Shown here piece by piece: positions 25,918 to 34,958 of a stretch of DNA of 64,000 bases. Source of the DNA: Trichocoleus desertorum ATA4-8-CV12 (GTDB lineage Bacteria > Cyanobacteriota > Cyanobacteriia > FACHB-46). How positions within the stretch are numbered: the first letter of the stretch is position 1; each line of letters opens with the position of its first letter. The DNA lies in the NCBI GenBank assembly GCA_019358975.1, contig JAHHIL010000005.1, forward strand, positions 152,157 through 216,156, read 5' to 3'. The translations under genes and the position numbers were made by a program. The notes beneath the pieces were generated by a model. That model did not search any database and was not told the origin of the DNA. It saw nothing but the letters and a program-made list of their open reading frames with translations.

Positions 25918-27771
25918 ATGTGCTCAGACTTGATAGCTCCATTAGAAAAAAGTATCTGGGGATACATGAATTTAAATCAGTTTATCAAGGAAATTGAGCT
26001 GTTAAGACAATCCAGTAGCAATCTGACTAAAACGAACGCCCCAGAACACTTAGATTCTTTATTGACCTATGAACAACTCATTACTGCTCTAGAAGAATTG
26101 CAAGTTGCTGAAGAGGAACTGCGGCAGCAAAATGAAGAGTTGCAACTGACACACCGTTTAATTAACGAAGAACGCCGACGGTATCAAGAGCTATTTGAAT
26201 TTGCTCCAGATGGGTATATTGTCACGGATGCCTATGGCCAAATTCAAGAAGTTAATCAAGCTGCGATCGCGCTGCTCAATTTGCCTAAAGCATTTCTCAT
26301 CGGTAAGCCTCTGGTTATCTTTGTAGACGATCCAGAGCGAAAAACTTTCCGTTTGCAGTTGCTACGGCTACATCAGGAGCATTGGTCGCAAGAGTTGGAG
26401 ATTCGCCTGAAACCTCGCCAAGCACCACCCTTAGATGTGTCGGTAACAGTTGCAGTCGTTCGAGACTCGCAGGGAAAGCCCAGCACGCTACGCTGGCAAC
26501 TGCGCGATAGTACGGCTCGTAAACAGGCTGAGAGGCAAGTTCAGAGTCTCAATGCCGAACTCATACAGCGATCGCTCTTTGAATCCACCTTGAGACAAAT
26601 TCGGGACAAAGTGCGGGAGAGCTTAGATGAAGGGCAGATTTTGCAAACCGTGGTGCGGGAGTTGGCCTTGGGGCTGAAATTGCTCTCCTGTGATACCGCT
26701 GTGTATGACTTACAAACGGATACTTCTACCATTCGTTATCAATACACGGTTCCTGGAGCCTCAGTACCCTCAGCCTCAGGTCAAGTGGTACCGATGGCAA
26801 AGTTTCCGGAGGGATACACCCAACTGCGACAGGCTCAAACCTTTCAGTTTTGTGAAGTCACGACTGATCCCACTCGTAGCCAAGTCACGATTCTAGCTTG
26901 TCCCATTGCCGACCATGAGGGAGTCATTGGCGATCTTTGGTGTTTTAGCGAGAGCGAACGAGCATTGCAGGAAGCTGAGATTTACTTAGTACAGCAGGTC
27001 GCTAACCAATGTGCTATTGCTATTCGTCAGGCGCGGCTCTACCAAACGGCTCAAGCTCAGGTTGAGGAACTGGCGAAACTCAATCTGCTCAAGGATGATT
27101 TCTTGAGTACGGTTTCTCACGAACTCCGCACTCCTTTAACAAATATCAAGATGGCGTCTCAACTGCTCCAAATTGCCACTACCCCTGAACAACGGGGAAA
27201 ATATCTGAAAATCTTGCAGGGAGAATGCGATCGCGAAGTGACTCTAATTAATGATCTACTAGACTTACAGCGTCTAGAGAGCAACCTCTATAGCAACTTT
27301 GTACCGGAAGCGATCGATCTCCCTATCTGGCTTCCTAACCTGATAACCCCCCTTCAACTGAAGGCTAAAGCGCACCAACAAAGCCTTCAGTTAGATCTCT
27401 CCGCGTCATTGCCAGTTCTTGTGATTGACCAAGGTAGCTTAGAGCGGTTGCTAGTAGAACTGCTGCACAACGCCTATAAGTACACAGTGGCAGGGGGAGA
27501 GATTATTCTGCAAGTTCGAGCAACTAATGCCACAACTACCTTCACGGTGCGCAATCAAGCAGAAATTCCTGCTGAGCAACTCCCTCAAATTTTTGAAAAG
27601 TTTTACCGCATTCCTCACGCTGACCCTTGGAAGCAGGGAGGAACAGGATTAGGCTTATCTCTGGTTAAGCGTTTAGTAGAGCAGCTCCAAGGAAGGCTGG
27701 AGGTGGAGAGTGGGGATGGCTGGACGACCTTTACGGTGCAACTGCCCAATCACCCCAAGGGGAATCGTTAA
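25918..27771 (+). CDS. PAS-GAF sensor histidine kinase
   Basis: This 617-residue soluble sensor kinase has a coiled-coil start (LEELQVAEEELRQQNEEL), a PAS domain (about 90-210, FAPDGYIVTDAYG), a GAF domain (about 235-385), HisKA with phospho-acceptor H401 in STVSHELRTPL, and an ATPase domain with GTGLGLSLVKRL near 575. It has no membrane segment. TAGGAG four bases before the ATG at 25918 fixes the start. It follows the NRPS thioesterase by 110 bp on the same strand with no terminator seen between, so read-through is possible. The kinase at 31705-33753 has the same PAS-GAF-HisKA order and a closely similar GAF domain. No cognate regulator is adjacent. Its stop overlaps the stop of the convergent gene. 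Confidence 0.9.
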   Translation: MCSDLIAPLEKSIWGYMNLNQFIKEIELLRQSSSNLTKTNAPEHLDSLLTYEQLITALEELQVAEEELRQQNEELQLTHRLINEERRRYQELFEFAPDGYIVTDAYGQIQEVNQAAIALLNLPKAFLIGKPLVIFVDDPERKTFRLQLLRLHQEHWSQELEIRLKPRQAPPLDVSVTVAVVRDSQGKPSTLRWQLRDSTARKQAERQVQSLNAELIQRSLFESTLRQIRDKVRESLDEGQILQTVVRELALGLKLLSCDTAVYDLQTDTSTIRYQYTVPGASVPSASGQVVPMAKFPEGYTQLRQAQTFQFCEVTTDPTRSQVTILACPIADHEGVIGDLWCFSESERALQEAEIYLVQQVANQCAIAIRQARLYQTAQAQVEELAKLNLLKDDFLSTVSHELRTPLTNIKMASQLLQIATTPEQRGKYLKILQGECDREVTLINDLLDLQRLESNLYSNFVPEAIDLPIWLPNLITPLQLKAKAHQQSLQLDLSASLPVLVIDQGSLERLLVELLHNAYKYTVAGGEIILQVRATNATTTFTVRNQAEIPAEQLPQIFEKFYRIPHADPWKQGGTGLGLSLVKRLVEQLQGRLEVESGDGWTTFTVQLPNHPKGNR

Positions 27772-28241
27772 TCGCTGCTCATACTTCTCTCAGATAGTTT
27801 TTTCTCGGTGAGTTCTGCTAAATCGGGTGTGGCGATGAAGCCAAAGTAGGTTGCGATCGCAGCGGTAGATGCATGCAGCCAAACGTCATTACCAAAGATG
27901 GGAATAAAGCCCAAAGTGGATTGAGTGGCGGGAAATAGCCCTAGGATAGTTAGCAGTCCGTAGAAGAGGGCTAATGCTCCACTATAGAGTCGGGAGCTGC
28001 CTAAGGAGATAGAAGCCAGAATTCCTAGAAATCCTACACTCAGGTGAACAATGTTGTGTAGGGTATTGATGGGGAACAAACCCAGTAGATACCCATATCC
28101 GGTTGTAAAACCGAGATTTGCTGCATCAGCGGATACTGTAGGGTCTTTCACTAAGGCTGGGATAAATCCCATAATACCGATTAGCAGAAAGATGATGCCT
28201 ATAGCTAAGGCGAAATACTGTCCTGGTTTCTTATTCTTCAC
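27768..28241 (-). CDS. DUF4383 family membrane protein
   Basis: This 157-residue protein has about four hydrophobic helices and the family signature NTLHNIVHLSVGFLG near residues 60-74. The function of DUF4383 proteins is unknown. The start is a GTG at 28241 with AGGAAG upstream. The gene is tail-to-tail with the kinase at 25918-27771 and their stop codons overlap in the sequence TTAA. Confidence 0.72.
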   Translation of the reverse strand: MKNKKPGQYFALAIGIIFLLIGIMGFIPALVKDPTVSADAANLGFTTGYGYLLGLFPINTLHNIVHLSVGFLGILASISLGSSRLYSGALALFYGLLTILGLFPATQSTLGFIPIFGNDVWLHASTAAIATYFGFIATPDLAELTEKKLSERSMSSD

Positions 28242-28416
28242 TGTTGAGCTTCCTGTTGTCTAAACTTGTCTAGATGTCTAGAACTGTTCCAAAGAGATGC
28301 AAAAGTCGCAAAGTCTTTGGTTAAGTTTAATTGCCAAATTCCTATTGATCCTCTTCTTAAGGCTTGTTCGAATGTATCAAGGCACTGTGTTAAACAATAC
28401 GCCTTGGATATTTCAA

Positions 28417-28516
28417 ATAGCAATCCTAAATGGATTGGAAACAGGGGGTGGGGGCTTCGCCCCTACGCAAGGGTTTTACCCCTGCACCCCATTGAAGAAC
28501 CAAAAAGGATTGCTAT
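28417..28516. repeat. MITE-like palindromic element
   Basis: ATAGCAATCCT (28417-28427) and its exact complement AGGATTGCTAT (28506-28516) bound a 100 bp segment. Inside it, GGGGGCTTCGCCCCT and GGGTTTTACCC form nested hairpins, flanked by a GGGGGTG/CACCCC pair. There is no coding capacity. This is the form of small palindromic elements scattered in cyanobacterial genomes. It occupies most of the gap between the DUF4383 and S41 genes. Confidence 0.6.
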
Positions 28517-28547
28517 AGATAAAGGATATACAGGAGGATGCTGATTC

Positions 28548-29846
28548 TTAACCCTGACCATCAGTGACGATGAGCTTTCGCAGCAAAACTTCGATCGCCT
28601 TCTGTTTCTGAGGGTCTGCGCCTTGAGCATAAGCTAACTGAAACGGCACCTCTATGTCTGGCTGCACACCTTTTCCTTCTAGCCGCTCTCCATTGATCAA
28701 AACATCTACCACTGCTAAGTAGAGCAGGCTGCCATCTTGCATTAAAAAAGCGCGACCTCCCACCACCGCTCCTGGGGTTTTGCTACCAATTACAGGTCCA
28801 ATATTGTACTGCTGGAAGCCATAGGCCAAAATCTCTTTGCCACTCCTAGATCCTTGGTTTACCAACATGACCACTGGTTTATGCCAGCGATAATCTAGGT
28901 CTGTTTTAGTGCCATTCCGCTCGATCTGAGTCAGCGTTGGAGACTTACCAGTAAAGAAGTTGAGATATTCGGGGATAGCTCCACCCCAACCACCTCGCAG
29001 ATCTAAGATCAAGGCATCTGCGGTTCTTAAATTGCCATAAATCAGCGATCGCTCTAGTTGCTCTTGGTAGCGATCGCCCGCATAAGACCAAATATGCACA
29101 TAGCCGATCCGCTTACCACCTTCCTCAATTACCTCGGTACTTGCTTGCATCGCCTCTAGAAAGAGCTGCGTAGGATCGAGTTGCTTGGGAGTGACGGCGA
29201 TCGTTTGGATGCTGGCTGAGTCTGGGGTGCGCTGAATCGAGATTTTAACTGCCTGACCTACCTTCCCCACAAAAGATTGAATCGGTTGATATGGCTTGTC
29301 TTCAGTACTCAGTAAGCGATCGCCCACTCGCAGTCCTGCTTTCTCGGCTGGGCTACCATTTAAGATGGCGCTGATAAAAGTTTGGCCGTTTATCTCTTGG
29401 GTGAAGATACCAATTCCAGGGTATTCCACCTTGCCGTCTGGAAAAAACTTTCTCAGTTGCCGCCACAAAGCATCAGATTTAAAGATGCCTAAGAGTTGGT
29501 AGTAGGCTGGCTCTGAGTTGGTATAGAAGCGAGTGTGGGAAGTTTGCAACTCAGACAGCATCTGATTAATAATGTCAGCGGCTGCCTCCATAGAGTGGGC
29601 TTGGGCTATTAAGGGTCTGTACTTGCTGCGAGTCGCTTTCCAGTCTATGCCATTAAACTTTGGATCAAAAAAGTGCTCATTTACGGTTTGCCAAGCTTGC
29701 TCAAATACAACGCTTTTGGGCTCTGCCAGTTTCGAAACGGCTGGCAAGACAAGTAAGGAGATTAAAAGCAACCCTGCTAGACTAGCAACGAGCAAAACCA
29801 ACCAGCGGTTTAAGTTTTTGAGCGATTTTTTAGTGAAGCTAAACAT
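28548..29846 (-). CDS. S41 family (C-terminal processing) peptidase
   Basis: The product is about 432 residues from the ATG at 29846; an in-frame TTG at 29867 adds seven residues without better support. Residues about 12-38 are a signal-anchor helix (LVLLVASLAGLLLISLLVL), placing the enzyme in the periplasm or thylakoid lumen. A PDZ domain follows (about 145-215, GSPAEKAGLRVGDRLL), then the S41 core with the Ser-Lys site in GSRSGKEILAYG and IGSKTPGAVVGG. It resembles CtpA/Prc-type peptidases but is shorter than tail-specific proteases and closer to the general S41 group. The substrate is unknown. Confidence 0.82.
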   Translation of the reverse strand: MFSFTKKSLKNLNRWLVLLVASLAGLLLISLLVLPAVSKLAEPKSVVFEQAWQTVNEHFFDPKFNGIDWKATRSKYRPLIAQAHSMEAAADIINQMLSELQTSHTRFYTNSEPAYYQLLGIFKSDALWRQLRKFFPDGKVEYPGIGIFTQEINGQTFISAILNGSPAEKAGLRVGDRLLSTEDKPYQPIQSFVGKVGQAVKISIQRTPDSASIQTIAVTPKQLDPTQLFLEAMQASTEVIEEGGKRIGYVHIWSYAGDRYQEQLERSLIYGNLRTADALILDLRGGWGGAIPEYLNFFTGKSPTLTQIERNGTKTDLDYRWHKPVVMLVNQGSRSGKEILAYGFQQYNIGPVIGSKTPGAVVGGRAFLMQDGSLLYLAVVDVLINGERLEGKGVQPDIEVPFQLAYAQGADPQKQKAIEVLLRKLIVTDGQG

Positions 29847-30000
29847 TGGGAAAAAGAACTTCCACAAATATGTTGTATTTAAGCTTTGTCGAATTCGTTA
29901 ATATTGCTTGCCTCAAGCGAGCGCGGCTCAAATTAGTTGGAAACGCTTTCCTTTAAAGATAGTAGAGAATACATACTAACCCCGCTTTTGGATCGAATTT

Positions 30001-30369
30001 ATGGGCAAGCGAATTCTTCTGGTAGAAGATAACGAAATCCATCGTCTGTTCACGCAAGACTTTTTGGAGTCGCGAGGCTATCAAGTCTTGAGTCTCTGTG
30101 ATGGCATCAATTTTTTGGAGACGGTTACAGAATTTCAGCCTGACTTACTGCTCCTAGATCTCAAACTGCCTCAAGTCGATGGCTTCACCTTGCTACAAGA
30201 ACTTCAGCGATCGCAATGGCATGCTCTACCTGTGGTGGTGGTGACCGCCTACGCCTTTCATCGGGAGAAACAGAGAGCTTTAAGTATGGGAGTGCGATCC
30301 TACTTAACTAAGCCGATTCGGCTGGAAGCAATGGCTCAAGCGATCGAGGCGGAACTGAGCCTTAACTAA
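30001..30369 (+). CDS. CheY-like single-domain response regulator
   Basis: This 122-residue receiver has no output domain. The acidic pocket is in VEDNE (residues 9-13), the phospho-acceptor Asp53 in LLDLKLPQVDG, the conserved Thr in VVVTAYAF, and the Lys in LTKPI. It would relay phosphate between kinases or signal by protein contact. Kinase genes lie within a few kilobases on both sides (25918 and 31705) but none is adjacent. Confidence 0.88.
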   Translation: MGKRILLVEDNEIHRLFTQDFLESRGYQVLSLCDGINFLETVTEFQPDLLLLDLKLPQVDGFTLLQELQRSQWHALPVVVVTAYAFHREKQRALSMGVRSYLTKPIRLEAMAQAIEAELSLN

Positions 30370-30781
30370 CTGTACTAAGGTTGCTCTTCGCCATTGAACC
30401 ACATCCTTTTCGCAGAGGTGGGACTTCTGCCTCTCCACTTCTCAATCTAGTCGAATATGAACTATCTATAGGTATAAAATGAAGCCTATCTAAAGGTGGG
30501 AATAGGAATATTCTCTGAACGTCACTTTAGATACAAGACAAGCAGCTTTAAAGAGGATAAGTTTTAGACATGTTTATATTCCTCAACGAGAGTCTTTAAC
30601 TGCGTGTTAAAGGCTCTTTTACTGTTCTACTCTAACTATTTGCAAACCCTTGTAAAGGGGAAGTTCTCAAAGGAAGGCCCAAAGGAATGCCCAGTTAGGT
30701 AAGACTGAGCTTGGTGATGGAGATTGTAGAAGTGGCCGATCTCATATCACTATCTTTTTTATAGGTAAAATATCTGAGGCT
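30370..30781. other. Intergenic region with one hairpin
   Basis: About 410 bases without a supported gene. The main feature is a hairpin at 30590-30620, listed separately. A TATAAA sequence near 30473 and TATAGG just before it are possible promoter pieces, but no good -35 match accompanies them. Confidence 0.4.
30590..30620 (+). terminator. Candidate terminator after the CheY-like gene
   Basis: GAGTCTTTAAC (30590-30600) pairs with GTTAAAGGCTC (30606-30616), with one G-T pair, around a 5-base loop, followed by TTTT. It lies 220 bases past the CheY-like stop, which is far, so it may instead end a longer leader or a small transcript. Confidence 0.5.
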
Positions 30782-31687
30782 ATGATGTTGTCTCCAGGCT
30801 CTGTCAAATCTTCTGTTCGTAAGGCTGTGATTCCTGCTGCTGGCTTTGGTACACGCCTCTTTCCGGCGACTAAAGCAGTCAAAAAGGAAATGTTTCCGAT
30901 CATTGATTCTGAGGGACGCGCCAAGCCTGTGATTCTGGCGATCGCGGAAGAAGCTCTCAGTGCTGGAATTGAGTCGGTGGGGATTGTGGTGCAACCCAGC
31001 GATCGCGACCTATTTGAAAACTTCTTCAAAACATTACCGGAAGGAGATTATCTTCAAAAGCTAGCGGCTAAGCAGGGAGACTATCTGGAGTATCTCCGGG
31101 AGGTCGGGGAGCGAGTTACCATTTTGACCCAGGATACCCAGGAAGGCTTTGGTCATGCCGTCTTCTGTGCCAAAGACTGGGTAGGAGATGAACCTTTTCT
31201 GTTGCTCCTAGGCGATCATGTTTACAAATCTGACCAAGAAATTTCTTGTGCAGCTCAGATGTTAGAGGTGTTCGAGCGCTGTGGCAAAAGCGTTGTTAGC
31301 TTGGAGGTAACTCCAGCCGCTGAGATTAGTCATAGAGGCTGTGTGACAGGCACCTGGCAGGAACCAAATGTGCTGTTAGATGTGACTCGACTCGTAGAAA
31401 AGCCAGAAGTGGAGTATGCCATTCAACACTTACATATATCGGGTATGCCTCCTGATCAACTCTTGTCGATCTTTGGGATGTATGTGCTCTCACCCCAAAT
31501 TTTTGACTGTTTGGCAGAGCAAATTCGACGCAATCTCCGCGATCGCAATGAGTTTCAGCTCACTTCTGGTTTAGAGCAGTTACGGCAAGAGTTAGGGATG
31601 ATGGGATATCTGGTCGAAGGGCGATCGTTTGACACAGGCTTACCCGATGCCTATCGCCAAGCTTTGATTGAGTTTCGGCAAGCCTAA
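30782..31687 (+). CDS. galU: UTP-glucose-1-phosphate uridylyltransferase
   Basis: The enzyme makes UDP-glucose from UTP and glucose 1-phosphate for glycolipids, polysaccharide and sucrose. VIPAAGFGTRLFPATKAVKK near residues 16-35 is the nucleotide-binding signature of GalU-type pyrophosphorylases, LLLGDHVYKSD holds the catalytic Asp, and LVEKPE is the sugar-phosphate motif. At 301 residues it has normal length. Two ATG codons stand together at 30782 and 30785; GAGG upstream fits the second slightly better. Cyanobacteria may use a different enzyme, CugP, as the main activity, so this could serve another sugar 1-phosphate. Confidence 0.83.
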   Translation: MMLSPGSVKSSVRKAVIPAAGFGTRLFPATKAVKKEMFPIIDSEGRAKPVILAIAEEALSAGIESVGIVVQPSDRDLFENFFKTLPEGDYLQKLAAKQGDYLEYLREVGERVTILTQDTQEGFGHAVFCAKDWVGDEPFLLLLGDHVYKSDQEISCAAQMLEVFERCGKSVVSLEVTPAAEISHRGCVTGTWQEPNVLLDVTRLVEKPEVEYAIQHLHISGMPPDQLLSIFGMYVLSPQIFDCLAEQIRRNLRDRNEFQLTSGLEQLRQELGMMGYLVEGRSFDTGLPDAYRQALIEFRQA

Positions 31688-31704
31688 TTCCTTAGCCTGG
31701 ATGC

Positions 31705-33753
31705 CTAATGGGTTGGCAAAGGAAATTCAATGCTGAAGGTGGTTTGCGTGGCTGCACTCGCGACATGGATGGTGGCTCCCAAGCGCTCGATCCGTTTTTT
31801 CACTAAGGCTAATCCTAAGCCAGTCCCACTATACTTCCACGGATCATTGTTAGGGATGCGGTAGAACTTATCAAAAATGCGATCGCACTCTTCCGCTGGG
31901 ATCTCGACTCCGGAATTAGTCACATGTAACTGGATTCGATCGAGAGTGGCATCGGCTGAGATCTTAATTTGCTCCCCCGCAGGAGTGTACTTACAAGCAT
32001 TGCCGAGCAACTCAGACAAGACTCGCTCTAAATCAATCAGGTCAGTTGTGAGAGCAGGGAGATCTCCCGGAATCTCTACTTGCAAATCCTGATCGTGGCT
32101 GCGAGCCCGCTCTATAAAAGATTCTGCTACATGGGGCACCCAACTCGTGAGTTCAATTTTAGTTAATAGGAGAGGTTCCGCTTCCGTATCGAGGCGAGAT
32201 AGATCGAGCAGGTCGTTAATTAAACTAATTTCTTGTTCGCATTCACTTTGCAAAACGGAGAAGTAACGCTCCAAATCTTCTGCTTCTACTTTTGGTATCT
32301 CTACTTGTGCCAAAGTCATCTTCAGCAGCTGAATTGCCATTTTGATGTTGGAGATGGGGGTGCGCAACTCGTGAGAGATTGTACTTAAGAAATCATCTTT
32401 GAGACGATTGAGTTTCTCTAGAACTGTCACTTGAGCTTGAGCAGCTTGGAACAGACGAGCCTGACGAATCGCGATCGCGCACTGGTTAGCTACCTGCTGC
32501 ACGAGATGCACTTCTAAATCTCTAAAGACATAATCTTTGTCGTTAATTAAACGTAGATCACCCAACACACCTTGGTCATCCATGATCGCGCAAGCCAACA
32601 TAGCTACTTTGCCTTGAATAGGGTGGGGAGCTATGTTACAGAGCTGGAGCGACTGTCCTTGTTGGAGTTGCTGGTATTCAAAGGAGTGAGCCATCTCTAA
32701 GACATGACCCTGTTCGGAAAACATCGATCCGGTGTACTCATAAGCGATCGTGGCAGTTTGTTGTGCTAAGTCGTACAAAGCGGCTTGACAACGGCTGACC
32801 CCCAACACTAGAGCCAGTTCTTGCACCACACTGGTCAAGATTTGGGCTTCATCTAAACTGTCGCGCAGCTTATTGGTAATGCGCTTGAGCATGGCATTGA
32901 AGTCGAGGGCTTGTTGCAACTGAGCTGTATATTGGCGTAGCGATCGCTCGGCTTGCTTGCGCTGGGTAATGTCATGAAAAATGCAGTGAATTGCCGTGAG
33001 TTGATTGGCCTCAAAGCGACTGCTCAATGTTCCTTCAACCGTGACTTCTCGCCCGTCTTTGCTGAGAAAGGTGATTTCTAGCGTACGACTGGCAGGTTTG
33101 GCTTGTACCCAATAAATCGTCTCTAGCCATCGTCCCCGACTTTGAGGATGCACAATCTCAATGGCTAAGTGGTTGAGTTCGTCTTCGTTGTAGCCCAAAG
33201 TATGCTTCCAGGCTGGGTTGACGTAAAGCAACTCGCCTGTGGGAGACATGATGTGAATCAAATCATTGGCATAGTCTAAGAAGTCTTGCAGTCGTGCTTG
33301 GTTGCTACGTAATTCGGCATTGAGAACTTCTAGTTGATCAGCTTGGCGTTGAATCTCAGCCGTTTTTTGAAACAGGTCTACGAAGGCAGCCACCTTACAG
33401 AGGAGGATTTCTGGCTCAATCGGTTTGAACAAGTAATCAACTGCACCGACAGAATAGCCTTTGTAAACCCACTGGTCGCTATTATGAAAGGCCGTCATGA
33501 AAATAATGGGCACATGACGCGAGCGATCGCGACTACGAATCAGAGTCGCTGTCTCCAACCCATCCATTCCTGGCATTTGGACATCGAGCAAAATGACAGC
33601 AAAATCTTGATGTAGCAGACGTTTTAAGGCTTCCTTGCCAGAAGAGGCTCGCACCAGATTCTGCCCCAAGCTTGCCAGAATTCCTTCTAGTGCCAGCAGG
33701 TTTTCCGAGTGGTCATCGACCAGAAGAATGTTAACTAGAGGCTTGTTCTGCAT
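31705..33753 (-). CDS. Receiver-PAS-GAF hybrid histidine kinase
   Basis: The product is 682 residues from the ATG at 33753 (MQNKPLVNILLVDDHSEN). A longer reading to 33873 would add a 40-residue leader made of a 12-base tandem repeat, which is unlikely to be translated. Domains are an N-terminal receiver (about 8-125, Asp57 in ILLDVQMPGMDG), PAS (about 165-285), GAF (about 310-440), HisKA with His461 in STISHELRTPI, and an ATPase domain with GTGLGLALVKK near the end. A receiver at the N terminus means the kinase itself is the target of another phospho-donor. Its GAF and HisKA portions closely resemble those of the kinase at 25918-27771, marking them as paralogues. It converges with the galU-type gene 18 bp away. 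Confidence 0.9.
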   Translation of the reverse strand: MQNKPLVNILLVDDHSENLLALEGILASLGQNLVRASSGKEALKRLLHQDFAVILLDVQMPGMDGLETATLIRSRDRSRHVPIIFMTAFHNSDQWVYKGYSVGAVDYLFKPIEPEILLCKVAAFVDLFQKTAEIQRQADQLEVLNAELRSNQARLQDFLDYANDLIHIMSPTGELLYVNPAWKHTLGYNEDELNHLAIEIVHPQSRGRWLETIYWVQAKPASRTLEITFLSKDGREVTVEGTLSSRFEANQLTAIHCIFHDITQRKQAERSLRQYTAQLQQALDFNAMLKRITNKLRDSLDEAQILTSVVQELALVLGVSRCQAALYDLAQQTATIAYEYTGSMFSEQGHVLEMAHSFEYQQLQQGQSLQLCNIAPHPIQGKVAMLACAIMDDQGVLGDLRLINDKDYVFRDLEVHLVQQVANQCAIAIRQARLFQAAQAQVTVLEKLNRLKDDFLSTISHELRTPISNIKMAIQLLKMTLAQVEIPKVEAEDLERYFSVLQSECEQEISLINDLLDLSRLDTEAEPLLLTKIELTSWVPHVAESFIERARSHDQDLQVEIPGDLPALTTDLIDLERVLSELLGNACKYTPAGEQIKISADATLDRIQLHVTNSGVEIPAEECDRIFDKFYRIPNNDPWKYSGTGLGLALVKKRIERLGATIHVASAATQTTFSIEFPLPTH

Positions 33754-33801
33754 GATCCTATTGCAACCCAGGGCAATAATCCAACAACCGCATAGCTCTA
33801 T

Positions 33802-33837
33802 ATGGCTAACTACGTGGCTAACTATATGGCTAGCTAC
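33802..33837. repeat. Tandem repeat, three 12-base units
   Basis: ATGGCTAACTAC, GTGGCTAACTAT and ATGGCTAGCTAC follow each other without gaps just upstream of the hybrid kinase start. They lie in its leader and may affect expression. Confidence 0.75.
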
Positions 33838-34003
33838 AAGGAGTTTTAGAGCATCTGTAACAACTGACTCCAAACTCCAAGGCAGTTAAATTGTCGGTTC
33901 CTTAGTTTAGTGACCCTAGTCTAATGCATGGTGCTAGGAAGCCACAGCCTCAAGGGGTAGATAAGCCCTACCCACACTAACGTCGGCTGCAACAGGTAAG
34001 GAA

Positions 34004-34648
34004 TTATTTATCGAAGGAAAACTGGAAGGGGCCGAGGCCAATGGAGGTGGATTTGGCAGCTTCTTGCACTGCTTCCTTGACGGTGGGTAAGTCAACGAAG
34101 CGAATGGGATGAGGTGAGCTGAGCCTAATTTTGCCAGAAAGTTCTACCTCTTCACCCGCAGCCAATAACAAGCGCAAGCTATAGGAATCCTCTCGGTTAA
34201 AGGGAATGAGAACCACATCAAGCGTGGGTTGAGGCTCTGCGAAGGTCAGGGGGGTGAGTTGCTTAACTTGGTGATCCCGATCGGGCGATCGCACTTCAAC
34301 ATGCACCATTCCATCCTCGGCATTGGGTTCATCTAAAGAAATTCCTAGCTTAAGCTCTTCAAAGTCTTGATGGCTTTGGTTCTCTAGATGAATCTGTACT
34401 ACACGCAAGGTGTTATAAGGGTACTCCTTAGAGCCATCCGAAACCCGAAGTTGAGCCCGTGAGTACGACGAATCCAGGGGATCTTGGAATCTGGGGGGCG
34501 TTTCTACTCGTTGCGCGATCGCGGGTTTCCGATTCCGATAGGCCGAAATTGCCCCGTAGATCAGTGCCCCTAGTATGCCACTACCGACCAGGGCGCTCAC
34601 GATGATGAGAATAGTCAGCCAATGGAGATTAAATAGAAAATCTAACAT
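34004..34648 (-). CDS. Membrane-anchored protein of unknown function
   Basis: This 214-residue protein has one N-terminal hydrophobic helix (LTILIIVSALVGSGILGALI, about 11-30), a short basic segment (YRNRK) and then a soluble domain of mixed beta-strand character (LRVVQIHLENQSHQDFEEL, then DSYSLRLLLAAGEEVELSG). The basic residues after the helix suggest an N-out, cytoplasmic-domain topology. I do not recognise the family. It is a single gene between the hybrid kinase and another anchored protein. Confidence 0.6.
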   Translation of the reverse strand: MLDFLFNLHWLTILIIVSALVGSGILGALIYGAISAYRNRKPAIAQRVETPPRFQDPLDSSYSRAQLRVSDGSKEYPYNTLRVVQIHLENQSHQDFEELKLGISLDEPNAEDGMVHVEVRSPDRDHQVKQLTPLTFAEPQPTLDVVLIPFNREDSYSLRLLLAAGEEVELSGKIRLSSPHPIRFVDLPTVKEAVQEAAKSTSIGLGPFQFSFDK

Positions 34649-34958
34649 CTTCTAAAATTCAGGTAACTATATCATCCACGTTCACTTTAAAGCCAGAAAA
34701 GTAAAAACCTGGGCCACTTCCATACTAATCAAGTCGTGATCCGGGAGTGATCTGGGTGTGATCGCGATCGCTCTTTAGCAAGGTATTGGAGCGGCCAGGA
34801 TTTTATCGGTTTACAACATGGCTTTCATTTTGCAAGTATCGGGATTTGTCAGTATAGGGATGCCTAAGCTTGGCAGGCTTCTGACGTAGGACTGGAGTTC
34901 CTATGAAGCTACCTTGTAAAGCTAACTACAGGCTTGTAGATGAGTTGGGGACACTTAA
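34649..34958. other. Intergenic region, 310 bases
   Basis: It contains one HIP1-related octamer near 34764 and the direct pair GTGATCCGGGAGTGATCTGG near 34736, but no gene, terminator or recognised repeat family. Confidence 0.4.

Noticed and set aside
26690..26896. Small open frame within the PAS-GAF kinase gene
   Set aside because: It is an out-of-frame shadow of the GAF coding region.
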